From NCBI RefSeq assembly GCF_001905005.1, contig NZ_LWKZ01000025.1, positions 744,001 through 808,000 on the forward strand: a stretch of DNA of 64,000 bases. Reading direction: 5' to 3'. The DNA is from Streptomyces sp. CB02923 (GTDB lineage: Bacteria; Actinomycetota; Actinomycetes; Streptomycetales; Streptomycetaceae). The translations under genes were made by a program, and so were the position numbers. Positions 1 through 7,684 of this stretch are shown here, piece after piece (within the stretch, counting starts at the first letter, position 1; the number at the start of each line of letters is the position of its first letter). The notes beneath the pieces were generated by a model. The model was not told the DNA's origin. It saw only the letters and a list, made by a program, of their open reading frames with translations, and searched no databases.

Positions 1-1
1 C

Positions 2-130
2 TTCGCCCCGTACGTGATCACTCTGCTCAGCGCGCTGCTCTCGCCGCCCGCCCTCCTCGCGGCCGCGGCGGCCCTGGCCGTCCTCACCCTCGGCGCGGTC
101 ACCCGCGCGGCACACCGCGACGGGGTCTGA
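2..130 (+). CDS. C-terminal end of an integral membrane protein (partial)
   Basis: Only the last 42 codons are in the window, ending at a TGA at 128-130. The translation is a hydrophobic stretch rich in Ala and Leu, like a final transmembrane helix, followed by a short basic tail (TRAAHRDGV). This suits the end of an MFS-type carrier or another polytopic membrane protein, but the family cannot be fixed from this fragment. It lies 130 bp upstream of purC on the same strand. No start is visible, so the gene enters from outside the window. Confidence 0.5.
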   Translation, partial: FAPYVITLLSALLSPPALLAAAAALAVLTLGAVTRAAHRDGV

Positions 131-260
131 CCGGGGCCGCCCCAGGAGACCCGTACCGGAAGGCCCGTACCGGAAGGCCACCCCCACCCCTGCGACGCCG
201 CTCCCGCTCCGCATACGGAAGAATCGGATCGAGGTCTGGATCAACCTACGCGGAGGCAGT

Positions 261-1163
261 GTGTCCGGTTTTGTAGAAAAGCCCGAGGCAGTGGAGGTAC
301 CGGGGCTCACCCATCTCCACACCGGCAAGGTGCGCGACCTCTACCAGAACGCCGACGGCGACCTGGTCATGGTCGCCAGCGACCGCATCTCGGCCTACGA
401 CTGGGTCCTGCCCACCGAGATCCCCGACAAGGGGCGGGTACTGACCCAGCTGTCCCTGTGGTGGTTCGACCAGCTCGCCGACCTCATCCCCAACCACGTC
501 CTGTCCACGGAGCTGCCGCCCGGCGCCCCGGCCGACTGGGAAGGCCGTACGACGGTCTGCACGTCACTCGCGATGGTCCCCGTGGAGTGCGTCGCGCGCG
601 GCTACCTCACGGGCTCCGGCCTCGCCGAGTACGAGCAGACCCGCACGGTCTGCGGGCTGGCGCTGCCGGAGGGGCTGACCGACGGCTCCGAGCTGCCCGG
701 ACCGATCTTCACCCCCGCCACCAAGGCCGCCGTCGGCGAGCACGACGAGAACGTCCCGTACGAGGAGGTCGCCCGCCAGATCGGCGCCGAGACCGCCGCC
801 CAGCTGCGGCAGTCCACCCTCGCCGTGTACGGGCGGGCCCGCGACATCGCCCGCGAACGCGGCATCGTCCTGGCGGACACCAAGTTCGAGTTCGGCTTCG
901 ACGGGGAGCAGCGGCTGACGCTGGCGGACGAAGTCCTCACCCCGGACTCCTCCCGCTTCTGGCCCGCGGACGTGTGGGAGCCGGGCCACCCCCAGCCCTC
1001 CTTCGACAAGCAGTTCGTCCGCGACTGGCTCACCTCGCCCGCCTCCGGCTGGGACCGCCGGGGCGAGCAGCCGCCCCCGCCCCTTCCCGCGGAGACGGTC
1101 GAGCGCACCCGCGCCAAGTACATCGAGGCGTACGAGCGGCTGACCGGACTGCCCTGGTCGTGA
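261..1163 (+). CDS. purC: SAICAR synthase (phosphoribosylaminoimidazole-succinocarboxamide synthase)
   Basis: PurC catalyses the ATP-dependent coupling of aspartate to CAIR to give SAICAR in de novo purine synthesis, in the cytoplasm. The 300-residue protein has the family N-terminus with GKVRDLY near residue 22, then SDRISAYD and KGRVLTQLS. Length is normal for the family. The GTG at 261 is preceded by GGAGG at 252-256. A strong hairpin directly follows the stop, so the gene is probably transcribed alone. The other pur genes in the window (purSQL, purF, purM) are separate units on the same strand. Identification is secure. Confidence 0.96.
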   Translation: MSGFVEKPEAVEVPGLTHLHTGKVRDLYQNADGDLVMVASDRISAYDWVLPTEIPDKGRVLTQLSLWWFDQLADLIPNHVLSTELPPGAPADWEGRTTVCTSLAMVPVECVARGYLTGSGLAEYEQTRTVCGLALPEGLTDGSELPGPIFTPATKAAVGEHDENVPYEEVARQIGAETAAQLRQSTLAVYGRARDIARERGIVLADTKFEFGFDGEQRLTLADEVLTPDSSRFWPADVWEPGHPQPSFDKQFVRDWLTSPASGWDRRGEQPPPPLPAETVERTRAKYIEAYERLTGLPWS

Positions 1164-1170
1164 CGCAAGA

Positions 1171-1200
1171 AGGCCCCGGTCCTGAGGACCGGGGCCTTTT
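1171..1200. terminator. Bidirectional terminator between purC and tRNA-Gly
   Basis: A perfect 12-bp stem (1171-1182 with 1186-1197) closes a TGA loop and is followed by Ts on the plus strand. It ends purC and, read on the minus strand, lies just beyond the 3' end of the tRNA-Gly gene. A near copy with the same GGCCCCGG stem follows the second tRNA-Gly at 5541-5569. Confidence 0.85.
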
Positions 1201-1205
1201 CCCTG

Positions 1206-1278
1206 AGCGGACGACGAGGCTCGAACTCGCGACCTCAACCTTGGCAAGGTTGCGCTCTACCAACTGAGCTACGTCCGC
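1206..1278 (-). tRNA. tRNA-Gly (GCC), copy 1
   Basis: The reverse complement folds as a full cloverleaf. It has a GCGGACG/CGTCCGC acceptor, a GCTC...GAGC D stem, a CAACC/GGTTG anticodon stem around TTGCCAA (anticodon GCC), and a GAGTTCGAGCCTC T arm. CCA is not encoded. A TATAGT -10-like box on the minus strand (1317-1312) lies just upstream and overlaps the stop codon of the response regulator gene. The gene body is identical to the copy at 5577-5649. Confidence 0.97.
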
Positions 1279-1312
1279 CTGCCCCGCGCTCAGCGGCGCG
1301 GTGCGGGCTCCA

Positions 1313-2116
1313 CTATAGCCAACCTCGCGCGCGGGCGATGCGCGCCGCCGCGTGACGGTTCTCCGCGGACAGCTTCGCGGCGGCCGAGGAGAGGTAATTG
1401 CGTACCGTCCCCGGCGACAGCGCGGCCCGCTCCGCGATCTCCGCGATGGGCGCGCCGTTCTCCGCGTACTCCAGCACCTCCGCCTCCCGTACGGTCAGCG
1501 GCGAGTCCCCGGCGCTGATGGCGTCGGCCGCCAACTCCGGGTCCACGTAACGGTTCCCGGCGTGCACCGAACGGATGATCTCGGCCAGCCGCTGGGCCGA
1601 AACGGTCTTCGGGACGAATGCCTTCACCCCCGCCTCCAGGGCCCGCTTCAGGTGGCCGGGACGCCCGTGACTGGTCACGATCATGGTCCGGCAGCCGGGC
1701 AGCCTGGTGCGCAGGGATGTGGCCACCGCCACACCGTCCGCCCCCGGCATCTGAAGATCCAGTACGGCGACGTCGGGACGGTGCGCCAGCGCCATCGCCA
1801 GCGCCTCCGGCCCCGAGCCGGCCTCGGCCACGACCTGGAGATCGTCCTCCAGGGCCAGGAGCGCGGCCAGCGCTCCCCGGATCAGGTGCTCGTCGTCGGC
1901 CAGCAGGATGCGCAGGGGCGCCGGGGTCCCTGCCGCGTCCGCAGCCGTGTGCGTGCCCGTGTCCGCCTCCGTGCCCGTGCCCGTGTCCGCGTCCACGGCC
2001 GCGCCCGGCACCTGACCCACTCCGCACCCCGGCACCGGACCGGCCGTCCGCCCCGGCCCCGCCGCTCCCTGCCCGTCCGCCCGCTGCGCCTCCACCACGG
2101 TCTCCGCTTCTCTCAC
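1313..2116 (-). CDS. NarL/FixJ-family response regulator
   Basis: A DNA-binding response regulator. The receiver domain begins at LRILLADDE, has the phospho-acceptor Asp in VLDLQMPG and the conserved Lys in FVPKT. A C-terminal LuxR-type helix-turn-helix follows (LTVREAEVLEYAENG...GTVRNYLSSAAAKL). It is the last gene of the ATPase-permease-kinase-regulator operon and should be the partner of the kinase upstream, resembling DesK/DesR-type systems. The receiver domain is preceded by a Gly/Thr/Asp-rich low-complexity stretch of about 70 residues, unusual for this family. I chose the GTG at 2116 because AGGA lies just before it, but the start is uncertain and the reading frame stays open further upstream through a 9-bp repeat. 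Confidence 0.85.
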   Translation of the reverse strand: MREAETVVEAQRADGQGAAGPGRTAGPVPGCGVGQVPGAAVDADTGTGTEADTGTHTAADAAGTPAPLRILLADDEHLIRGALAALLALEDDLQVVAEAGSGPEALAMALAHRPDVAVLDLQMPGADGVAVATSLRTRLPGCRTMIVTSHGRPGHLKRALEAGVKAFVPKTVSAQRLAEIIRSVHAGNRYVDPELAADAISAGDSPLTVREAEVLEYAENGAPIAEIAERAALSPGTVRNYLSSAAAKLSAENRHAAARIARARGWL

Positions 2117-2182
2117 GTCGTTCTGTTCCTGCGGCCGGGGTGCCCGGTGGCACCCCGGCAGATCCTCCGGCGCCGCGCGCCC

Positions 2183-2213
2183 GTACCGCACGTACCGCAC
2201 GTACCGCACGTAC
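2183..2213. repeat. 9-bp tandem repeat between kinase and regulator genes
   Basis: The unit GTACCGCAC occurs three full times and is followed by GTAC. It lies in the 124-bp gap between the kinase stop and the regulator start. If the regulator frame is read upstream it encodes RYVRYVRY. Confidence 0.8.
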
Positions 2214-2240
2214 TTACGCGGACTGCTGTGTCCGAGTGGG

Positions 2241-3590
2241 CTACCCGGCCGCGGCGGCCCCCGGCGCGTCCCCCTCCGCCATCTGATCCTTCTCCAGCGG
2301 TACGTGGGCCCGCAGCCAGAAGCGCCCGTCCGGCCGGGGGCCGATGTCCAGGGTGCCGTCGATGGCGGCGAGCCGTTCCCGCAGTCCGGCGATACCGCTT
2401 CCGGCGTCGCGGTGCACGGCTTCTTCCAGTACGCCGTCGTTCTCCATCGTGATCACCACCGCCGGGCCGGACGACGACGCCCCGGCCGCCCGTCCGCCAC
2501 CGCCCGTACCGTCGGCCGTCACCCGCAGCGTCAGCCAGCAGGTGGCCGCGTTCGCGTGCCGCAGCACGTTGGTGGTGCCTTCCCGTACGACCCAGGCCAG
2601 CACCGACTGCACCTGCTGCGGCACATCGGCACTGTCCTCCTGGTCCATGAGGCACTGCACCCCGGCCGCCTGGAGCACCGCCCGTGCTCCCGCCAGCTCC
2701 ACCTGGAGATCGGCCTCCCGGTAGGCGCGGACCACGTCCCGCACCTCCCGCTGGGAGTCCTGGGCCATCTGCTGCACCTCCGCCATCTGGTCGGCGGCCT
2801 CCGGCCGTCCCTTGCGGGCCAGCCGAACCGCCAGCTCGCTCTTGAGGGCGATCACCGCCAGGTTCCGGCCGACCACGTCGTGCATGTCCCGCGCGAACCG
2901 CAGCCGCTCCTCGGCCACGGCGAGCCTGGCCTGCGCGCCCTTGGCCTCGTCCAGCTCGCGCATCGCGGCGAGGATCCAGGCCCAGCTGCGGCACGTCAGC
3001 GGCGCGAAGACGGCGGAGATGGCGAGGACGATCGGCAGCCCCGCCACGAAGACGGGCGGAGCGCCCGCGAGGAGCATCCCCACCACCATCAGCACCGTGG
3101 TCACGCCGTACACCAGTGCCTGCCAGCGCTTCTTGATCACCAGGGACAGCAGGCTGTTGAAGGGCAGGGTGGGGAACAGCATCACCGTGAACAGGTCCCC
3201 CGGCTTCGGCCGCAGCTCGGACATGATCAGCATCGTGACCATGACCACCGAAGCGGCCGACAGCACCGCCGACACGGCGATCAGCCGCCACGGCGCGGGG
3301 GTGCCGTACACGTAGTGCGAGAGCCCGCGCCGTACGCCGGGGATGTAGACACCGCACTGCACCAGGCCCAGCACCACGATCGGCAGGGCCGGCAGCAGGG
3401 AAAGGTGCTCCGGGGCGGCCGCGGCGACGATCGGCGCGAACAGCCAGCCGAAGAGCATCAGCCACGGCGCGACGTACAGCGACCACCGCGCCCACATGGA
3501 GACCTGCGCGACCCTGCCGCGCCCCCGCAACTTGCGCAGCTGCCCGTGGAACACCGGCCCCGCACCCCCGTAGTCCTCAACGCCGTACAT
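2241..3590 (-). CDS. Sensor histidine kinase (HisKA_3/HATPase type)
   Basis: A 449-residue membrane sensor kinase. Residues about 40-200 contain roughly six hydrophobic segments. The dimerisation/phosphotransfer motif follows, with the phospho-acceptor His at about 237 in RFARDMHDVVGRN. A histidine-kinase ATPase domain has an N box in VVREGTTNVLRHANA and a G box in GSGIAGLRERL. The short cytosolic N-terminus lacks a large sensory domain, so the membrane region probably senses lipid, membrane state or a bound transporter. The ATG at 3590 lies 2 nt after the permease stop, showing tight operon coupling. It should phosphorylate the regulator encoded next. Confidence 0.9.
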   Translation of the reverse strand: MYGVEDYGGAGPVFHGQLRKLRGRGRVAQVSMWARWSLYVAPWLMLFGWLFAPIVAAAAPEHLSLLPALPIVVLGLVQCGVYIPGVRRGLSHYVYGTPAPWRLIAVSAVLSAASVVMVTMLIMSELRPKPGDLFTVMLFPTLPFNSLLSLVIKKRWQALVYGVTTVLMVVGMLLAGAPPVFVAGLPIVLAISAVFAPLTCRSWAWILAAMRELDEAKGAQARLAVAEERLRFARDMHDVVGRNLAVIALKSELAVRLARKGRPEAADQMAEVQQMAQDSQREVRDVVRAYREADLQVELAGARAVLQAAGVQCLMDQEDSADVPQQVQSVLAWVVREGTTNVLRHANAATCWLTLRVTADGTGGGGRAAGASSSGPAVVITMENDGVLEEAVHRDAGSGIAGLRERLAAIDGTLDIGPRPDGRFWLRAHVPLEKDQMAEGDAPGAAAAG

Positions 3591-3592
3591 CG

Positions 3593-4420
3593 TCAGTGCC
3601 GTGGCTCCCAGCGGAACCACCGACGTACAGCAAACACCGCGAGCCCGGCCCAGGCCAACGCGATGACCAGCCGCTTCAGCGTTTCGGTGAGGTCTGCTCC
3701 GCCGATCCAGCCGTCCCGCACCAGGCCCATCACCGGCGACAGCGGCAGCAGCTCCAGGATGTTGGCGATCCTGTCGGGCAGGACGTCCAGCGGCAGGAAC
3801 ATCCCGGAGCCGATCATCGAGACGAAGACGAACGGCATCGTGGTCAGCTGGGCCGCCTCGGTGCTCTTGGTGATGGCCGTGGAGGCGGCGGCCATCGCCA
3901 CCGCGATCACCATGCCCAGCAGCACGCCCAGCACCACCAGATGCGGGGCCTTGGGGAGGCCCGCTTCCAGGACGAGCCCGCCGCCGAACACCAGCAGGAC
4001 GCACTGCGCCAGCCCCAGGAGCACCGCCGGCAGCGCCGTCCCGGCCAGGACCTCGCGGTCCGTCAGCTCGCCGCAGCGCAGCCGCTTGAGCACCAGCTCC
4101 TCGCGCCGCATCACCAGCGTGCCGGTGACGGTCGAGTACACCGCGAAGAGCAGGACGAAGCCGATGGTGCCGGGCAGCAGCACCGTGCCGACCGACAGGC
4201 CGTTGTCCTGGAGCGGCATCTGCGTGACCGCCTGCCGCATGGCGAAGGCCATGAGCACGGGCATCAGCAGGGTCATGAACAGCGCGGTCTTGTTACGGCC
4301 CAGCAGGGTCAGCTCGGCGCGGAACAGCGCGGCCAGCCGCTCCCGCGTTCCCGTACGGGCAGCCGCCGCGGCGCCCGCCCCGGGCCTGTTGTCGGCGGTC
4401 TTGACGTCGGCGACGCTCAC
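3593..4420 (-). CDS. ABC-2 type transporter permease
   Basis: A 275-residue integral membrane subunit with a short basic N-terminal tail, then the ABC-2 pattern of about six transmembrane helices. A reentrant-type segment (MIGSGMFLPLDVLPD) and an ELLPLSPVMGLVRDGW motif near the C-terminus are typical of drug, antibiotic or lipid exporters (DrrB/YadH-like). The ATG overlaps the ATPase stop by 4 nt and the kinase starts 2 nt after its own stop, so all four genes are one transcript. Substrate is unknown. Linkage to a two-component system suggests induction by a membrane-active compound. Confidence 0.9.
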   Translation of the reverse strand: MSVADVKTADNRPGAGAAAAARTGTRERLAALFRAELTLLGRNKTALFMTLLMPVLMAFAMRQAVTQMPLQDNGLSVGTVLLPGTIGFVLLFAVYSTVTGTLVMRREELVLKRLRCGELTDREVLAGTALPAVLLGLAQCVLLVFGGGLVLEAGLPKAPHLVVLGVLLGMVIAVAMAAASTAITKSTEAAQLTTMPFVFVSMIGSGMFLPLDVLPDRIANILELLPLSPVMGLVRDGWIGGADLTETLKRLVIALAWAGLAVFAVRRWFRWEPRH

Positions 4421-5394
4421 TTGTCCTCCAAACCCTTGGCGATCCGCAGGAACGCCTCTTCCAGCGACGCCGAGCGGGCGTCCAGCCCCCGCAGCTCGAT
4501 TCCCTTGTCCCGCGCCCAGAGCAGTACGCCGGTCGCGGCCCCTTGCAGATCGGTGGTCTGCAACCGCAAGGTCCGGCCCACCGTCTCGTGCCCGCTGACC
4601 CCCAGCGCGGGCAGTGGCGGCAGCTCGCCCACCGTGTAGCCCGGGGGGAGTTCGAAGGAGATCTGCGCGGGGTGGGTGGCCACCACGTCCGAGACGGTGC
4701 CGGAGGTCGCGATCCGGCCCCGGTGCATGATCGCGAGGCGGTCGGCCAGTTCCTCGGCCTCTTCCAGGTAGTGCGTGGTCAGCACGACCGTCGTGCCGCC
4801 CTCCCGCAGCTCCCGGATCAACTCCCAGGTGCCGTGCCGGGCTTCGGTGTCCAGACCGGTGGTCGGCTCGTCGAGGAAGAGCACCTCGGGCCGTCCCAGC
4901 GTCGCGGTGGCCAGGTCCAGCCGCCGGCGCTCGCCGCCGGAGAGCTGCTTGACCCGTACGTCCTTGCGGCGCGTCATACCGACCGACGCCAGCGCCTCAC
5001 CGACCGGCCGGGCGCCGGTGGTGGCGCCGGCCCACATCCGTACGGTCTCTTCCACGGTCAGCTCCGTGGGGAAGCCGCCCTCCTGGAGCATCGCGCCGAC
5101 GCGCGGCCGTACCTTCGCGCGCTCCGTGTACGGGTTGTGGCCCAGGACCCGCACCGTGCCGCCGGTCGGCGCGGCCAGCCCCTCCAGGAGTTCCAGGGTG
5201 GAGGTCTTGCCCGCCCCGTTCGTCCCCAGCAGGGCGAACAGCTCTCCGCGGTGGACGGAGAAGTCGATGCCCCGCACCGCCTCGAAGGCGTCCGTGCTCC
5301 CCTTCTTGCTCTTGCGGCCGCCCCCGGACGGCCCGTACCGCCTGCGCAGTCCCGTGACGTCTATCACGCGCTCGTTGCTGTCCCCGATGTTCAT
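4417..5394 (-). CDS. ABC transporter ATP-binding protein (DrrA-like)
   Basis: A 325-residue ATPase with Walker A GTNGAGKT (57-64), signature LSGGE (151-155), Walker B VLFLDEP (171-177), a D loop TTGLD, and the H-loop His in VVLTTHYLEEAEELADR. The extended C-terminal region is typical of DrrA-type exporters. An insert of small and basic residues (GPSGGGRKSKKGS) separates the first strand from the rest of the nucleotide-binding domain. It is the first gene of the operon and has a striking inverted repeat about 40 bp upstream of its ATG. Confidence 0.92.
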   Translation of the reverse strand: MNIGDSNERVIDVTGLRRRYGPSGGGRKSKKGSTDAFEAVRGIDFSVHRGELFALLGTNGAGKTSTLELLEGLAAPTGGTVRVLGHNPYTERAKVRPRVGAMLQEGGFPTELTVEETVRMWAGATTGARPVGEALASVGMTRRKDVRVKQLSGGERRRLDLATATLGRPEVLFLDEPTTGLDTEARHGTWELIRELREGGTTVVLTTHYLEEAEELADRLAIMHRGRIATSGTVSDVVATHPAQISFELPPGYTVGELPPLPALGVSGHETVGRTLRLQTTDLQGAATGVLLWARDKGIELRGLDARSASLEEAFLRIAKGLEDK

Positions 5395-5436
5395 GCTTCA
5401 AGGCTCCCGCCGGAAACCGGCCCCGGGCAGTGCGGC

Positions 5437-5458
5437 TTGTCATCACCCCGGATGACAA
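5437..5458. promoter_or_regulatory. Candidate operator of the ABC/two-component operon
   Basis: A perfect 8-bp inverted repeat, TTGTCATC-N6-GATGACAA, lies 43 bp upstream of the ATPase ATG. Position and symmetry suit a dimeric NarL-type regulator such as the one encoded at the end of this operon, giving autoregulation. This is inference from position. Confidence 0.55.
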
Positions 5459-5540
5459 ATGTCAGGAGAGCGGGGGAGGCGCGGCGCCCTGCGGGCGGGC
5501 GGGGCGGGAAGGGGGCGACTCGGTGCGCGCGGGCACGCAA

Positions 5541-5572
5541 AAGGCCCCGGTCGAGATGACCGGGGCCTTTTT
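5541..5572 (-). terminator. Terminator of the second tRNA-Gly
   Basis: A perfect 12-bp stem (5541-5552 with 5558-5569) and a 5-nt loop lie just beyond the 3' end of the minus-strand tRNA-Gly. Ts flank it on both strands. Confidence 0.85.
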
Positions 5573-5576
5573 CCTG

Positions 5577-5649
5577 AGCGGACGACGAGGCTCGAACTCG
5601 CGACCTCAACCTTGGCAAGGTTGCGCTCTACCAACTGAGCTACGTCCGC
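5577..5649 (-). tRNA. tRNA-Gly (GCC), copy 2
   Basis: The same 73-nt cloverleaf as the copy at 1206-1278, with identical sequence and anticodon GCC in loop TTGCCAA. Similarity extends through the discriminator and a few bases beyond, into the GGCCCCGG terminator. CCA is not encoded. Confidence 0.97.
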
Positions 5650-5724
5650 AGGCATCCGACCGGCTTTCACCGGACGGCGCGACAGCTACTCTACCTGATC
5701 CACAAGAGTGGTCGGTACTGTCGG

Positions 5725-5796
5725 AGCGGGTGACAGGGATTGCACACTGCGCCTCCCCCTTGGAAAGGGGGCGCTCTACTACTGAGCTACACCCGC
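5725..5796 (-). tRNA. tRNA-Gly (TCC)
   Basis: The reverse complement forms a 72-nt cloverleaf. It has a GCGGGTG/CACCCGC acceptor, a CCCCC/GGGGG anticodon stem around TTTCCAA (anticodon TCC) and a GTGCAATCCC T loop. It is transcribed toward tRNA-Gly copy 2 and is 75 bp from it, so the two may share a transcript. A TAGAGT -10-like box lies upstream (minus strand, 5852-5847). Confidence 0.95.
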
Positions 5797-6104
5797 GTGA
5801 CTCCTCGGGATCCGGCCTTTCGGCCTCGCCCCTCGGCGTGCTCCAGACTCTAGCTGATCAACAGGGGTGCTGCGCAACTCCGCTGCGGGGCAGCCGAAAC
5901 CGGCCGCCGGTCCGGATTTCGCCCGGCCGTCACCCGGCCGCTGCCGGGATGCCGCCTGGTCACCACCGGGATGCCGGGGTGCCCGCCGCCGGGGGCGCCG
6001 CGCGGCCTCCGTCCGGCCGGTGCCGGGTGCCGCCCGCTCGCCGCCCGGACGCGGGTGGGCGGCCGGGCGGCGACGGGGGAGGGGCGGCCGGTGGCCGGCC
6101 GGGG
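5797..6104. other. Gene-free stretch between tRNA-Gly (TCC) and lsrL
   Basis: About 308 bp of very GC-rich sequence with several self-complementary GGCCGG/CCGGCC stretches near 6080-6100, which could end lsrL transcription. The tRNA-Gly (TCC) promoter should lie near 5847-5875. I see no credible coding region. Confidence 0.5.
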
Positions 6105-6425
6105 TCAGCTGTTGGCCGCGTCGAAGGCCTCGTAGACCTTCTTCGGAATGCGGCCGCGCGGAGGCACGTCCATACGGTGGGAGCGGGCCCAGGCGCGCAC
6201 GGCGGCGGGGTCCGGGGTCACGGAGGTGTGGTGGTACGCCTTACCGGACTTCGACTGCTTGCGGCCGGCCTCCACGAACGGGGCGAGGGTGCCGCGCAGT
6301 TTCTTCGCATTGGCGGGATTGAGGTCGATCTCGTACCACCTCCCGTCCAAAGCGAAGGTGACCGTCTCTGCGGCTTCTCCGCCTTCGATGTCATCGGAGA
6401 GCGTGACTACTACGCGCTGCGCCAC
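6105..6425 (-). CDS. lsrL: Lsr2-family nucleoid-associated protein
   Basis: A 106-residue DNA-bridging xenogeneic silencer of the H-NS-like Lsr2 family. The N-terminal dimerisation part is recognisable (AQRVVVTLSDD...TVTFALDGRWYEIDLNPANAKKLR). The C-terminal DNA-binding part carries the AT-minor-groove motif RGR at 90-92. The GTG at 6425 has an AAAGGA ribosome site upstream. Streptomyces usually have two paralogues, Lsr2 and LsrL. Position beside purSQL matches my memory of the lsrL locus, so I use that name with moderate confidence. It is divergent from purS. Confidence 0.88.
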   Translation of the reverse strand: MAQRVVVTLSDDIEGGEAAETVTFALDGRWYEIDLNPANAKKLRGTLAPFVEAGRKQSKSGKAYHHTSVTPDPAAVRAWARSHRMDVPPRGRIPKKVYEAFDAANS

Positions 6426-6725
6426 GGATATCGGTCCTTTCGAGCAGCAACCCCGCCTTGACATGGGGGGATGCTGCAGATCCGGCTGATTGGGATCAAT
6501 GCATTTTCATTTGTACAGCGGCGGGCAATGCATGGTGAAGCCCAGTTAATTTCCTCAGCGTGTCCTTCCGCAATGCGGACCCTAGGTCTTTTCTGAGATT
6601 TTCCCCACCGCTTACCGGGCCCGACGCCGTACCGTGACCGCACCGTCACGATATCTATGCGCGTAGATTTTCGAACACGGTACTGTGATGGCACCGCCTT
6701 ACGCACCACACCATCGGGAGTGCCA
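6426..6725. promoter_or_regulatory. Divergent promoter region lsrL / purS
   Basis: A 300-bp gap with no credible gene. It is clearly more AT-rich than its surroundings (for example 6480-6560 and 6648-6690) and must hold the promoters for lsrL (minus) and purSQL (plus). The AT-rich blocks could also be Lsr2-type binding sites, giving autoregulation; this is inference. I could not pick out convincing -35/-10 pairs. Confidence 0.5.
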
Positions 6726-6983
6726 GTGGCACGCGTCGTAGTCGACGTCATGCTCAAGCCGGAGATCCTCGACCCGCAGGGCCAGGCGGTGCAGCGCGCA
6801 CTGCCTCGCCTGGGATTCGAGGGGATCGGCGACGTCCGTCAGGGCAAGCGTTTCGAACTTGAGGTGGAGGGCCCGGTCGACGACGCCGCCCTCGCCCGTA
6901 TCCACGAGTTGGCGGAGACCTTCCTCGCCAACACCGTCATCGAGGACTTCACCGTCCACGTCGAAGACCGGGCCGGGTCATGA
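6726..6983 (+). CDS. purS: FGAM synthase subunit PurS
   Basis: An 85-residue small subunit that joins PurQ and small PurL into the three-part formylglycinamidine ribonucleotide synthase. The translation (VARVVVDVMLKPEILDPQG...LPRLGF...VRQGKRFEL) is the PurS fold and normal length. I chose the GTG at 6726, with GGGAG upstream, over a longer open frame. The stop overlaps the purQ start (ATGA), so purS, purQ and purL are translationally coupled. Confidence 0.95.
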   Translation: MARVVVDVMLKPEILDPQGQAVQRALPRLGFEGIGDVRQGKRFELEVEGPVDDAALARIHELAETFLANTVIEDFTVHVEDRAGS

Positions 6984-7684
6984 CGGCGCGCATCGGCGTC
7001 ATCACCTTTCCGGGCACGCTCGACGACCGCGACACCCAGCGCGCCGTCCGGCTCGCCGGGGCCGAGGCGGTGCCGCTGTGGCACCGCGACAAGGACCTCC
7101 AGCAGGTCGACGCCGTGGTCCTGCCCGGCGGCTTCTCCTACGGCGACTACCTGCGGGCCGGCGCCATCTCCCGCTTCTCGCCGGTCATGGACACCGTGAT
7201 CGAGCAGGCCAAGGGCGGCCTGCCGGTCCTGGGCATCTGCAACGGCTTCCAGGTCCTGACCGAGACGCACCTGCTGCCCGGCGCGATGCTGCGCAACGAC
7301 AGCCTGCACTTCATCTGCCGCGACCAGAAGCTGCGGGTGGAGAACGCGGACACCGCCTGGACCGCCGACTACACCGCCGGCCAGGAGATCTCCGTACCGC
7401 TGAAGAACATCGACGGCCGGTACGTCGCCGACGAGCGCACGCTCGACATGCTGGAGGCCGAGGGCCGGGTCGCCTTCCGCTACCTGACGCAGGGCGACAC
7501 CGCCGACGGATACGGCAACCCCAACGGCTCGCTGCGCGACATCGCCGGCGTCACCAACGAGGCGGGCAACGTCGTCGGTCTCATGCCGCATCCCGAGCAC
7601 GCCGTCGAGCCGCTGATCGGCACCGGCCGTACGGACGGCCTCGGATTCTTCACCTCGATCCTGAAGAAATTGGTCAACGCATGA
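6980..7684 (+). CDS. purQ: FGAM synthase glutaminase subunit PurQ
   Basis: A 234-residue class I glutamine amidotransferase that supplies ammonia to PurL. The nucleophile Cys87 lies in LGICNGFQ. The catalytic His and Glu are in MPHPEHAVE near residues 205-212. LPGGFSYGDYLRAGA is the typical N-terminal motif. It overlaps purS and purL by 4 nt each. Confidence 0.97.
   Translation: MTARIGVITFPGTLDDRDTQRAVRLAGAEAVPLWHRDKDLQQVDAVVLPGGFSYGDYLRAGAISRFSPVMDTVIEQAKGGLPVLGICNGFQVLTETHLLPGAMLRNDSLHFICRDQKLRVENADTAWTADYTAGQEISVPLKNIDGRYVADERTLDMLEAEGRVAFRYLTQGDTADGYGNPNGSLRDIAGVTNEAGNVVGLMPHPEHAVEPLIGTGRTDGLGFFTSILKKLVNA

Noticed and set aside
6657..6725. Longer purS starting at 6657
   Set aside because: The extra 23 residues do not belong to the PurS fold; the GTG at 6726 has a ribosome site and matches the family start.
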